The notes beneath the pieces were generated by a model. It did not search any database. It was not told the origin of the DNA and saw only the letters and a program-made list of their open reading frames with translations. Of a DNA stretch of 49,278 nucleotides, positions 24,506 through 31,708 are shown one piece after another. A program made the position numbers and the translations under genes. Origin of the DNA: an uncultured Mycoplasmatota bacterium. GTDB lineage: Bacteria > Bacillota_I > Bacilli_A > RF39 > UBA660. Each line of letters starts with the position of its first letter. Positions within the stretch are counted from its first letter, which is position 1. The stretch covers positions 1 through 49,278 of the forward strand of contig URDT01000005.1 in NCBI GenBank assembly GCA_900546745.1, in the 5' to 3' direction.

Positions 24506-25246
24506 ATGCGTTATTTAATAGGTTTTTCTTATGATGGAACAGATTTTTATGGATATCAAAAGCAGTTGAATAAAAGAACAGTTCAAGGAGAAATAGAAAC
24601 AGTATTATCAAAAGTTTTAAATTGTAAAACAATTATTAATGCTTCTGGTCGAACAGATGCAAAAGTACATGCTTATAATCAAAAAGCACATTTTGATTGT
24701 GATAAGTCAATAGATTGTGGAAAATTAAAAAATTCCTTAAATAAAATGTTACCAAATGACATTTTTGTTAAAAATATAAAACAGGTAACCGATCATTTTC
24801 ACGCACGATATGATGTGAAATATAAGAAATATATTTATAAAATCAATATAGGAGAATATAATCCATTTGAAAGAAATTATGTATATCAATATAATAAAAA
24901 TTTAGATATAGATTTATTAAAAGAAACATCATCTTATTTAATAGGTACTCATAATTTTAAATCATTTACAAAAGCTGTTCAAGAAGAAAAAGATTATGTA
25001 AGAACAATTTATGAGATTAACATTGTTCAGAAGAATAATATAATAGAAATAGAACTTATAGGAAATGGATTTTTAAGATATATGGTTCGTAATTTAGTTG
25101 GAACTTTAATTACTATCAACGAAAGAAAAATGAATCCTTTTATTATTCAAGATATTATGAATAAACAAGATAGGGTAGAAGCTTTTAAAACAATTAATCC
25201 AGAAGGACTATATTTAGAAGATGTTATTTATGAATCTTCGATATAG
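24506..25246 (+). CDS. truA: tRNA pseudouridine(38-40) synthase TruA
   Basis: A 246-residue enzyme that isomerises uridines 38-40 in the tRNA anticodon arm. The catalytic Asp51 is in SGRTDAKVHA (GRTDAGVHA is usual, so Gly to Lys at one position). The FHARYDVKYKKYIY and GNGFLRYMVRNLVGTL blocks are intact. AGGGAGG precedes ATG 9 bases after ecfA2. Confidence 0.96.
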   Translation: MRYLIGFSYDGTDFYGYQKQLNKRTVQGEIETVLSKVLNCKTIINASGRTDAKVHAYNQKAHFDCDKSIDCGKLKNSLNKMLPNDIFVKNIKQVTDHFHARYDVKYKKYIYKINIGEYNPFERNYVYQYNKNLDIDLLKETSSYLIGTHNFKSFTKAVQEEKDYVRTIYEINIVQKNNIIEIELIGNGFLRYMVRNLVGTLITINERKMNPFIIQDIMNKQDRVEAFKTINPEGLYLEDVIYESSI

Positions 25247-25313
25247 AAATGTTATTTTTGGAATATATTTATCTCAAAATACTATATTATAATAGAAAAC
25301 AACTATATTTTTA

Positions 25314-25342
25314 TTGACAATTTTGTTGATTTTTAATATAAT
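25314..25342 (+). promoter_or_regulatory. Promoter of rplM-rpsI
   Basis: TTGACA at 25314-25319, 17-base spacer, TATAAT at 25337-25342, a near-consensus sigma-A promoter. Confidence 0.88.
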
Positions 25343-25365
25343 TTTAATTGGTACATTTTATATAT

Positions 25366-25399
25366 CCCATTAGAAATAAGTATTGGGAACACTTATTTC
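25366..25399 (+). promoter_or_regulatory. L13-type ribosomal leader before rplM
   Basis: GAAATAAGT (25373-25381) pairs with ACTTATTTC (25391-25399) over the loop ATTGGGAAC. CCCA at 25366-25369 can pair with TGGG in that loop, giving a possible pseudoknot. L13 leaders are known upstream of rplM in Bacillota; the place and compact hairpin fit. Assignment to that family needs a covariance model. Confidence 0.65.
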
Positions 25400-25429
25400 A
25401 AAAATATATTAAAAGAAAGGGAAATATTT

Positions 25430-25864
25430 ATGAAAGACACATATATGCAAAAAAAAGAAGATATAGTACGTAATTGGTATGTAATCGATGCTGAAGGTCA
25501 AAACTTAGGACGTGTTGCTACAAAAGTTGCTCATGTTTTAAGAGGAAAAAATAAACCAACTTTCACACCACATATTGATTGTGGAGATTATGTTATTGTT
25601 ATTAATGCTTCAAAAGTAAATTTAACTGGTAATAAATTAGATGATAAAATTTATTACAATCACAGTGGATATACTGGAGGATTAAGAGAAAGAACTGCTC
25701 GTACTATGAGAGATAATTATCCTGTAGAAATGATGGAAAGAGCTGTTAAAGGAATGCTTCCAAAAGGAAGACTTGGACGTCAAATGTATAAAAAATTATT
25801 TGTATATGAAGGATCTGAACATCCACATATGGCTCAACAACCAGTTGAGATGAAATTAAACTAG
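25430..25864 (+). CDS. rplM: 50S ribosomal protein uL13
   Basis: A 144-residue uL13, an early assembly protein. The RNWYVIDAEGQNLGRVATKVA start, the GDYVIVINASKVNLTGNK core and the GMLPKGRLGRQMYKKLFVY block are canonical. AAAGGGA lies upstream. rpsI follows as usual. Confidence 0.98.
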   Translation: MKDTYMQKKEDIVRNWYVIDAEGQNLGRVATKVAHVLRGKNKPTFTPHIDCGDYVIVINASKVNLTGNKLDDKIYYNHSGYTGGLRERTARTMRDNYPVEMMERAVKGMLPKGRLGRQMYKKLFVYEGSEHPHMAQQPVEMKLN

Positions 25865-25875
25865 GAGGTTTTTAA

Positions 25876-26292
25876 ATGGCTAATAAGAAAGTATATACTG
25901 GAACAGGTAGAAGAAAATCATCTATCGCACAAGTTAAAATGGTTCCAGGAAAAGGAAAAATTACTGTTAATGGAAGAGATGTTAGAGATTTCTTCCCATA
26001 TGAAACTAATGTAATGGATTTAAAACAACCTTTAGTTGCTACAAATAATGAAGAAACATTTGATATTGACGTAAAAGTTAATGGTGGAGGATTCACAGGT
26101 CAAACTGGTGCTATACGTTTAGGTATCACAAGAGCTTTACTTGTATATGATGCTGGAAATGAAGAAAATGAAGATAGCTATAGAAAAACGTTAAAAAGAG
26201 CTGGATTTATTACTAGAGATTCTAGAGCTAAAGAACGTAAAAAACCAGGACTTAAAGCTGCTCGTAGAGCTCCTCAATTCTCAAAGAGATAA
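25876..26292 (+). CDS. rpsI: 30S ribosomal protein uS9
   Basis: A 138-residue uS9 whose C-terminal tail (KKPGLKAARRAPQFSKR) reaches the P-site tRNA. The TGTGRRKSSIAQVKMVPGKG start is typical. TAGGAGG precedes ATG, 11 bases after rplM. Confidence 0.98.
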   Translation: MANKKVYTGTGRRKSSIAQVKMVPGKGKITVNGRDVRDFFPYETNVMDLKQPLVATNNEETFDIDVKVNGGGFTGQTGAIRLGITRALLVYDAGNEENEDSYRKTLKRAGFITRDSRAKERKKPGLKAARRAPQFSKR

Positions 26293-26307
26293 TATGCATA
26301 TATCAAG

Positions 26308-26332
26308 CCAAGATTTATTTCTTGGTTTTTTT
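26308..26332 (+). terminator. Terminator after rpsI
   Basis: CCAAGA (26308-26313) pairs with TCTTGG (26320-26325), then T7. A TATAAT at 26337-26342 follows directly and serves the next gene. Confidence 0.83.
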
Positions 26333-26357
26333 ATGTTATAATAAGTGAGGTGAGATT

Positions 26358-27224
26358 ATGACTTTAAGCAATGAATGGACAGAATATAAAATATTGGATG
26401 CATCTAATGGTGAAAAATTAGAAGATTGGAATCATATTAATCTACTTAGACCTGACCCACAAATTATATGGGATAATGGGAATTTATTAGAAAAATATCC
26501 TAATATCAATGCACATTATCATCGTAGTAATAAAGGTGGAGGCTATTGGGAAAATTTAAAGAAAACACCTGCAACATGGCAAGTACATTATAAAAATCTA
26601 ACATTCAATATTAAACAAATGGGTTTTAAACATACTGGACTTTTTCCAGAACAAGCTGCTAATTGGGATTTTATGATTGATAAAATTAAAAATAGTAATC
26701 GTCAGATTAAAGTTCTAAATTTATTTGCTTATACTGGAGGTGCTAGTGTAGCTTGTTTATCAGCTGGTGCTAGTGTTGTTCATGTAGATTCTAGTCGTGG
26801 TATGGTTGATTGGGCAAAAGAAAATGTTAGATCATCTCATTTGGATGATAGGCCTATTCGTTATTTAGTTGATGATGTTGTTAAATTTGTAAAAAGAGAA
26901 ATTAGACGTGGAAATCAATATGATGCTATCATCATGGATCCTCCAAGTTATGGTAGGGGGTCAAATGGAGAAGTATGGGATATTGAAAAAGATTTATTTC
27001 CTTTAGTAGAATTATGTATGAATATATTATCGGATGATCCTTTATTTTTTATTATTAATTCTTATACAACAGGTCTTTCTAAACATGTAATGGAAAATAT
27101 ATTAAAATTAACTATAGGGAAAAAATACTGTGGAAAAGTTTATTCAGATGAAATAGGATTGCCAATTAAAGATAGTGATTTGATTTTACCTTGTGGAATT
27201 TATGCTAGATATGAAAAAGAATAA
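26358..27224 (+). CDS. Class I SAM-dependent methyltransferase (RlmI/YwbD-like)
   Basis: A 288-residue Rossmann methyltransferase of the COG1092 type, many of which modify 23S rRNA cytosines. The SAM motif is VLNLFAYTGGASVACLSAGA, the acidic loop after strand 2 is VHVDSSRGMVDWAKEN, and motif IV is IIMDPPSYGRG. It lacks the N-terminal PUA domain of RlmI, being about 100 residues shorter, so the substrate may differ. AGGTGAG precedes ATG. Confidence 0.85.
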   Translation: MTLSNEWTEYKILDASNGEKLEDWNHINLLRPDPQIIWDNGNLLEKYPNINAHYHRSNKGGGYWENLKKTPATWQVHYKNLTFNIKQMGFKHTGLFPEQAANWDFMIDKIKNSNRQIKVLNLFAYTGGASVACLSAGASVVHVDSSRGMVDWAKENVRSSHLDDRPIRYLVDDVVKFVKREIRRGNQYDAIIMDPPSYGRGSNGEVWDIEKDLFPLVELCMNILSDDPLFFIINSYTTGLSKHVMENILKLTIGKKYCGKVYSDEIGLPIKDSDLILPCGIYARYEKE

Positions 27225-27473
27225 TCAATGATTATCCTTTTTTTTATATTCAAATATGTCAGTAATTTCACAGTCTAAATAATCGCATAATCTAGCTAAA
27301 ACAGTAATATCAATTCTAGTAAGTCCTCCACTCCAAATTCTTTTTAAAACCTTATAGTCAATTTGTGTATCAGTCATAATTCTATATTTGCTAATATTTT
27401 TTTCTTTCAGTAGTTGCTCTAGTTTGAAGAGATAACATCCATTTTTAAATTCAACGGTATATTTTTTATCCAT
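27225..27473 (-). CDS. Small HTH (Cro/CI-type) regulator, copy 1
   Basis: An 82-residue protein, almost all one helix-turn-helix domain of the small XRE type: LEQLLKEKNISKYRIMTDTQID, KVLKRI, then RIDITVLARLCDYLDCEITDIFEY. It shares about two thirds of its residues with the next gene on the same strand, so one arose by duplication. AGGAGGG precedes its ATG. The -10 TAGAAT (complement of 27499-27504) and a CAATAGTCA box at the -35 position are shared with copy 2. Confidence 0.85.
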   Translation of the reverse strand: MDKKYTVEFKNGCYLFKLEQLLKEKNISKYRIMTDTQIDYKVLKRIWSGGLTRIDITVLARLCDYLDCEITDIFEYKKKDNH

Positions 27474-27521
27474 GGATATTCCCTCCTTTTCTAAGTTAAT
27501 TCTAACATTTGATTATGTTCT

Positions 27522-27542
27522 ATGACTATTGGTTATATAACC
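27522..27542 (-). promoter_or_regulatory. Control region of HTH copy 1: CAATAGTCA box and palindrome
   Basis: On the minus strand the perfect palindrome GGTTATATAACC (27531-27542) runs into CAATAGTCA, whose AGTCAT lies 17 bases before the -10 TAGAAT (27499-27504). The same CAATAGTCA box is found at copy 2. A repressor site is likely by inference. Confidence 0.55.
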
Positions 27543-27597
27543 GTACATTTTTGTAAAATAAAACATCTTACTATTAAGATGTCTATTATAAATTAAA

Positions 27598-27855
27598 TTA
27601 TGTAGCATTATTTTTTCTATAGGAAACATATTCAAAAATATCATTTATGTCACAATCTAAGTAATCACATAATCTTGCTAAGACAGTGATATCAATTCTT
27701 TCAATTTCACCTGTGCCGAGACGTTTTAGAACTTTAAAATCTGTATTTGTATCGCGCATAATTTTATTTTTACTAATGTTTTTATCCTCTAATAATTGCT
27801 CTAGTTTAAAAAGGTAATATCCATTTTTAAAATCTACTTTGTAAATTTTATTCAT
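27598..27855 (-). CDS. Small HTH (Cro/CI-type) regulator, copy 2
   Basis: An 85-residue paralog of the gene at 27225-27473, with the same blocks (FKNGYYLFKLEQLLEDKNIS, DFKVLKRL, ERIDITVLARLCDYLDC) and a different short tail. AAGGTGAT precedes its ATG. It is transcribed away from the 54-residue gene at 27947, and the two promoters share one box. Confidence 0.85.
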   Translation of the reverse strand: MNKIYKVDFKNGYYLFKLEQLLEDKNISKNKIMRDTNTDFKVLKRLGTGEIERIDITVLARLCDYLDCDINDIFEYVSYRKNNAT

Positions 27856-27876
27856 GTTATCACCTTCCTAATTATA

Positions 27877-27928
27877 ATTCTAACATTGTAAAACGACAGT
27901 TGACTATTGACTGATTAACCAATATAAT
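27877..27928. promoter_or_regulatory. Divergent promoters sharing one -35 box
   Basis: The plus promoter is TTGACT (27900-27905), 17 bases, TATAAT (27923-27928). On the minus strand the same hexamer reads AGTCAA and lies exactly 17 bases from TAGAAT (27877-27882). The box belongs to CAATAGTCA, also present at copy 1, so one bound regulator could act on both directions. Confidence 0.6.
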
Positions 27929-27946
27929 ATTGATGTGAGGTGATTT

Positions 27947-28111
27947 ATGAATAAAGAATATTCTTATTTAATAGGTTTAGTTGAATCACATCGTAATGAT
28001 TTAATAAAACGTTTATATAATAGAAAACTATCAAAAAAATTATTAAATCAATACTTAGAAAAATATGATAAATTATTATTCGAATTATATAAAAAATATG
28101 AGGGAAAGTAA
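27947..28111 (+). CDS. 54-residue basic helical protein, possibly Spo0E-like
   Basis: A short gene with a good promoter and AGGTGAT site: MNKEYSYLIGLVESHRNDL, then a Lys/Leu-rich helix and a second helix NQYLEKYDKLLFELYKKY. Two predicted helices of this length, with a (Q/S)xLxxxDKL-like stretch, recall the Spo0E family of sporulation phosphatases, but the conserved SQELD motif is not present, so the match is weak. It is opposite the HTH pair and may be under their control. Confidence 0.55.
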   Translation: MNKEYSYLIGLVESHRNDLIKRLYNRKLSKKLLNQYLEKYDKLLFELYKKYEGK

Positions 28112-28133
28112 TTACCTTATTAAGTAATAAGTT

Positions 28134-28162
28134 TAGACATTAAAAATAATCTTCCATATATT
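28134..28162 (+). promoter_or_regulatory. Promoter of the collagen-like gene
   Basis: TAGACA at 28134-28139, 17-base spacer, TATATT at 28157-28162; AAGGAGGTG follows before the GTG start. Confidence 0.65.
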
Positions 28163-28182
28163 ATTATTAAGGAGGTGTTTTT

Positions 28183-28839
28183 GTGTCTTCAAAAAAATAT
28201 CAAGAATTGGTAGAAAATATGAAGCTGAGAAATAAGCTTATATGTTTAGGATTTGGCAATTCTGGCGTTGGCCCTCGAGGTGAAATGGGTCCTACAGGAC
28301 CTCAGGGACCTATTGGATTAACAGGTGAGAAAGGGGATATTGGACCAACTGGACCAAAAGGTGATATAGGTCCCGCAGGACCACAAGGCGATATAGGACC
28401 TGCAGGACCTATAGTTGCTTCATCAAATGAAGGAGTATTTTTTACAAGTTTCAGTGATTCAGATACATCAGAAACTGTATCCTTACAAGATTCATGGATT
28501 ATTCCAAACCCATCAAAATATTTTTCTATTTTGAATGATACTGATATAGAGGTACAACCTGGAATTTATGAAATAACATTTTCTGGATTTGTTAAAGATA
28601 CGGATGCTACACACGGTGCAACTTTTTATTTACAAACAAGTAATGGATCAGCTTTGAAAGATTTAACATTTAGTCTACCTATGGACACAACTAGTCAAAT
28701 GAATTTTTCACAATCATTTGTTTTTCGCTTTGAGGAAGTTACAGTTTTGCAGGTAATTACAAGTATATCTGGAGATGAAGGGACTTCTAATGTTACGATA
28801 TCTGATTTAAATTTAATTATGAAGAAAATTCATGAGTAA
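28183..28839 (+). CDS. Collagen-like repeat protein with C-terminal beta domain
   Basis: A 218-residue protein in three parts: a 29-residue basic N-terminus, sixteen uninterrupted Gly-X-Y triplets (residues 30-77, rich in GPT, GPA and GDI), and a 140-residue beta-rich domain resembling the C1q/TNF-like heads of BclA-type proteins. Such proteins form trimeric surface or exosporium filaments. There is no signal peptide, which fits a spore-surface protein assembled from the mother cell, or an unusual export route. The start is GTG behind AAGGAGGTG. Confidence 0.85.
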   Translation: MSSKKYQELVENMKLRNKLICLGFGNSGVGPRGEMGPTGPQGPIGLTGEKGDIGPTGPKGDIGPAGPQGDIGPAGPIVASSNEGVFFTSFSDSDTSETVSLQDSWIIPNPSKYFSILNDTDIEVQPGIYEITFSGFVKDTDATHGATFYLQTSNGSALKDLTFSLPMDTTSQMNFSQSFVFRFEEVTVLQVITSISGDEGTSNVTISDLNLIMKKIHE

Positions 28840-28890
28840 TGTAAAATATATATGTATAATAATTTGCTTTTGATAATAAATTTGTATTAC

Positions 28891-28920
28891 TTGACAGAAA
28901 GATTGAAGTAGAGGTAATAT
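28891..28920 (+). promoter_or_regulatory. Promoter of the Cys-repeat gene
   Basis: TTGACA at 28891-28896, 18-base spacer, TAATAT at 28915-28920. Confidence 0.65.
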
Positions 28921-28939
28921 TAAATATGGGAGGAGTAAT

Positions 28940-29221
28940 ATGAAAAAGAAACATGTAATAATATTTGGAGTATTAATAATTGTAATAATAATAGTTTCAT
29001 TGGGATATTATCAAATTAATTACAAAAAAAGTAATAGTAATAATAATCAAAATAAAACTAATGATGAAATTAATAAAAAAAGTGAAACGAACCAAGATGG
29101 CTGTGTAGTATGTGACTCTGAAGGAGGCTTATGTTGTCCAACAAAAGATAAAGAAAGTGAAACGAATCAAGATGGTTGCGTAGTATGTGACTCTGAAGGA
29201 GGCTTATGTTGCACATCATAA
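28940..29221 (+). CDS. Membrane-anchored protein with two Cys-rich repeats
   Basis: A 93-residue protein with a Lys-rich start, one hydrophobic helix (about 5-24), an Asn/Lys-rich linker and two copies of SETNQDGCVVCDSEGGLCC, period 25 residues. Each copy has CxxC then CC (four Cys, eight in total). No lipobox is seen. The Cys pattern could bind a metal or carry disulfides; no known family comes to mind. Neighbours are a collagen-like and a wall amidase gene, and a secreted thioredoxin-like gene lies 1.7 kb downstream. Confidence 0.75.
   Translation: MKKKHVIIFGVLIIVIIIVSLGYYQINYKKSNSNNNQNKTNDEINKKSETNQDGCVVCDSEGGLCCPTKDKESETNQDGCVVCDSEGGLCCTS
29081..29211 (+). repeat. Two 56-base direct repeats encoding the Cys module
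   Basis: Copies at 29081-29136 and 29156-29211 (period 75). They differ only at third positions of Asn, Gly, Cys and a final Cys codon (AAC/AAT, GGC/GGT, TGT/TGC, TGT/TGC), all silent. Confidence 0.85.
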
Positions 29222-29273
29222 CAAAAATTTAAATATTTTCAATATTAAAACATATATTTAATTAGGTGGTATC

Positions 29274-29936
29274 ATGCTAAAATATAAAATATATGTTTTA
29301 TTTTTGTTTATTCTAACACTTGGAAGTATTAATTATATAAATGCAAATAATAATAGTTTGCCTTTGTTTGGAAAAGTTATTTATATTGATCCTGGCCACG
29401 GAGGATTGGATCCGGGCGCTATGTATAATGGAATAAAAGAAAAAGATATTAATTTAGAAATTAGTAAAAAACTGGAAAATAAATTAACTAGTATGGGGGC
29501 TATTGTCTATTTAACTAGATATGATGATTATGATTTATCTGCTAATAATACGATTAATCGAAAACGAAGCGATTTATCTAGAAGAGGAAATGCAATTAAT
29601 AAATCTGACTGCGACATATTTTTATCAATTCATTTAAATGCTGAAGATAGTAGTACATGGCGAGGAGCTCAAGTTTTTTATGACGATACAAATGAAAAAA
29701 ATGAAGAAATAGCTAAAATATTTCAAGAACAATTTAAAAAAGATTTAAAAAGTACACGTAATTATAAAAAAGTAGATGAACTTTATTTACAAAGAAGAAT
29801 AGAACGACCAGGTGTTTTACTAGAAGTTGGTTTTTTAAGTAATTCTAATGATCGTTATTTATTAAAACAAGACTCTTATCAAAATAGAATAGTAACATCT
29901 ATTACAAGTGGTCTTTTAAAATACTTTTCAGCATAA
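29274..29936 (+). CDS. cwlD: N-acetylmuramoyl-L-alanine amidase (Amidase_3, CwlD-like)
   Basis: A 220-residue secreted zinc amidase with an N-terminal hydrophobic signal/anchor (about 5-22). The metal ligands are His42 (DPGHGGLDPGA), Glu56 and His120 (SIHLNA), and the catalytic Glu184 is in LLEVGFLSN. Length and single-domain layout match CwlD, the enzyme of spore-cortex muramic-lactam formation, better than division amidases with wall-binding repeats. The spore link is inference. AGGTGGT precedes ATG. Confidence 0.87.
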   Translation: MLKYKIYVLFLFILTLGSINYINANNNSLPLFGKVIYIDPGHGGLDPGAMYNGIKEKDINLEISKKLENKLTSMGAIVYLTRYDDYDLSANNTINRKRSDLSRRGNAINKSDCDIFLSIHLNAEDSSTWRGAQVFYDDTNEKNEEIAKIFQEQFKKDLKSTRNYKKVDELYLQRRIERPGVLLEVGFLSNSNDRYLLKQDSYQNRIVTSITSGLLKYFSA

Positions 29937-29952
29937 TTTTGCTGTTTTTTTT
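29929..29952 (+). terminator. Terminator after the amidase gene
   Basis: CAGCA (29929-29933) pairs with TGCTG (29940-29944), then T8. Confidence 0.8.
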
Positions 29953-29964
29953 CTATTAATTATA

Positions 29965-29973
29965 TGATATAAT
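29965..29973 (+). promoter_or_regulatory. Extended -10 promoter of the Abi gene
   Basis: TGATATAAT (29965-29973) is a TGn extended -10, 12 bases after the terminator T-run. No clear -35. Confidence 0.65.
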
Positions 29974-29999
29974 TATCTTGTATGCTGGAGGTTTCAATT

Positions 30000-30932
30000 A
30001 TGGGGAAAAAGACATTTAAAACTCTAGATGAACAAATAGAAATTTTAAAAAATAGAGGATTAATTATTGATGATATTGATAAGGCTCGATCTATTTTATT
30101 TCGAGAGAATTATTTCTTTTTAAATGGGTATAGACATTTGTTCCAACGAACGGGGATTGATAATGAGTTTATCGTAGGAACCACATTTGATGAACTATAT
30201 GGTACATTTGTTTTTGATCGAAATATTAGAAATATCATGTTTAAATATATCTTAATTATTGAAAATAATATGAAATCCATTATGAGCTATTATTTATCCA
30301 GAAAGTATGGATTTAAAGAAAAAGAATATTTAGATCCTAAAAATTTTAATCAAGATAGTATTAAAGTTAGACAGGTTTATGATGTATTGAATAAAGTGAA
30401 AAGACAAATTAGAGTGAATGGAAAGCAACATGCCGCTACTTCACATTATATTAGTAATTATGGATATATTCCATTATGGATTTTAGTTAAAGTATTGTCA
30501 TTTGGAATTATCTCAGAATTATACGGTATTTTGAAAATAGAAGATCAAATTGATATTGCTAAAGTTTATAAATTAAATCCAGAAACATTAATGACATATC
30601 TCCAACTACTTTCAAATTTTAGAAACTTATGTGCTCATGAAGATATGTTATATGATCATCGTACTCAAAAAGTTATTCCTGATTGCCGTTATCATACAAT
30701 ATTAGAAATAGAAAAAGAAAAAGATGAATATAAATATGGTAAGAATGATCTTTTTGCTTTAATTATAATTATGAAAGAAATGCTTACAAAGGAAGAATTT
30801 GAAGATGTTTTGTATCAAATTGGATATGAAATTGATGTTTTAGATGGAAAAGTTGATACAGTTCCATTGAATGTTATTTTAAATAAGATAGGATTTCCTG
30901 ATAATTTTAGAGAAATTTCAAATATAGATTAG
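30000..30932 (+). CDS. Abi family (Abi_2, AbiD/AbiF-like) HEPN protein
   Basis: A 310-residue protein of the Abi_2 family, linked to phage abortive infection. ATG 30000 is chosen because TGGAGGT lies 8 bases upstream. The N-terminal family block is KARSILFRENYFFLNGYRHLF (29-48), the middle has FDRNIRN, and the C-terminal RNLCAH (Arg208 to His213) is the Rx4H motif of HEPN ribonucleases. The likely action is RNA cleavage during infection; the trigger is unknown. It is a single gene with its own promoter, without a visible partner. Confidence 0.85.
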   Translation: MGKKTFKTLDEQIEILKNRGLIIDDIDKARSILFRENYFFLNGYRHLFQRTGIDNEFIVGTTFDELYGTFVFDRNIRNIMFKYILIIENNMKSIMSYYLSRKYGFKEKEYLDPKNFNQDSIKVRQVYDVLNKVKRQIRVNGKQHAATSHYISNYGYIPLWILVKVLSFGIISELYGILKIEDQIDIAKVYKLNPETLMTYLQLLSNFRNLCAHEDMLYDHRTQKVIPDCRYHTILEIEKEKDEYKYGKNDLFALIIIMKEMLTKEEFEDVLYQIGYEIDVLDGKVDTVPLNVILNKIGFPDNFREISNID

Positions 30933-30940
30933 AGGTAAAT

Positions 30941-31621
30941 ATGAAAAAGAAAATAATAATTACAGTTGTATTATCTGCTTTAGTTGTAATTTTAGGTACT
31001 ACAACTATGTTTAATAATAAATTATTACCAGATGCTATGAAATTTAAAAAAGAATATGAATTATTAAATGGACAAATAAATTCAAATAATAAGAAATATA
31101 TGGATGTTGAAATTAGTGTTAAAAATCCAATTCAATATGCATCCTATGAAGAAATTGCTAATTTGTTAAAAAATGGTACAGGAGTTATTTATTTTGGATT
31201 CCCAGAATGCCCTTGGTGTCGTAATGCTGTTCCTGTACTTTTAGAAGCTGCTAAAGAATTAAATATTAATAAGATTTATTATTTTAATGCTCTTAGTATT
31301 CGTGACAAGAAACATTTGGATGATCAAGGTAATATTGTAACTGATGAAGCAGGTACAAAAGAATATGAAGAATTAGTAAAACTTATGTATGATCAATTAC
31401 CAGTTTATGATGGATTAAATGATGATACTATTAAAAGATTATATTTTCCAACTGTAGTTTTTGTTAAAAATGGTGAAATTATTGGTTTACATAGTTCTAC
31501 AGTTGATTCTCAAGAAGATCCTTATGTTAGTCTTACGGATGATCAACATAATGAATTAAAGAAAATATATTCCGATTATTTTAATAAAGTATTTGATATT
31601 GTCTGTGATGATGCATGCTAA
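30941..31621 (+). CDS. Secreted thioredoxin-like protein with CPWC site
   Basis: A 226-residue protein with an N-terminal hydrophobic anchor (about 4-22), a long linker and a thioredoxin fold. The active site is CPWC (Cys90-Cys93) after VIYFGFPE, and the cis-Pro is in YFPTVVFV. It resembles the bacteriocin transport accessory group. The protein ends in an extra CDDAC (Cys222 and Cys226), a possible second redox or metal pair. It lies 8 bases after the Abi gene, so may share its transcript. Confidence 0.82.
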   Translation: MKKKIIITVVLSALVVILGTTTMFNNKLLPDAMKFKKEYELLNGQINSNNKKYMDVEISVKNPIQYASYEEIANLLKNGTGVIYFGFPECPWCRNAVPVLLEAAKELNINKIYYFNALSIRDKKHLDDQGNIVTDEAGTKEYEELVKLMYDQLPVYDGLNDDTIKRLYFPTVVFVKNGEIIGLHSSTVDSQEDPYVSLTDDQHNELKKIYSDYFNKVFDIVCDDAC

Positions 31622-31634
31622 GCATGCTTTTTTT
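31613..31634 (+). terminator. Terminator after the thioredoxin-like gene
   Basis: GCATGC (31613-31618), loop TAA (the stop codon), GCATGC (31622-31627), then T7. Confidence 0.85.
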
Positions 31635-31708
31635 GTACAATAATGTCGTATTTATTTTCTTCTATGAATTATTATTGCTAAATAATATTCATTAGAGGAG
31701 GAATATAT

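Noticed and set aside
28266..28412. CRISPR or tandem DNA repeat at the GXY region
   Set aside because: The periodicity is of Gly-X-Y codons in a protein; there are no spacers. No CRISPR array was seen in the window.
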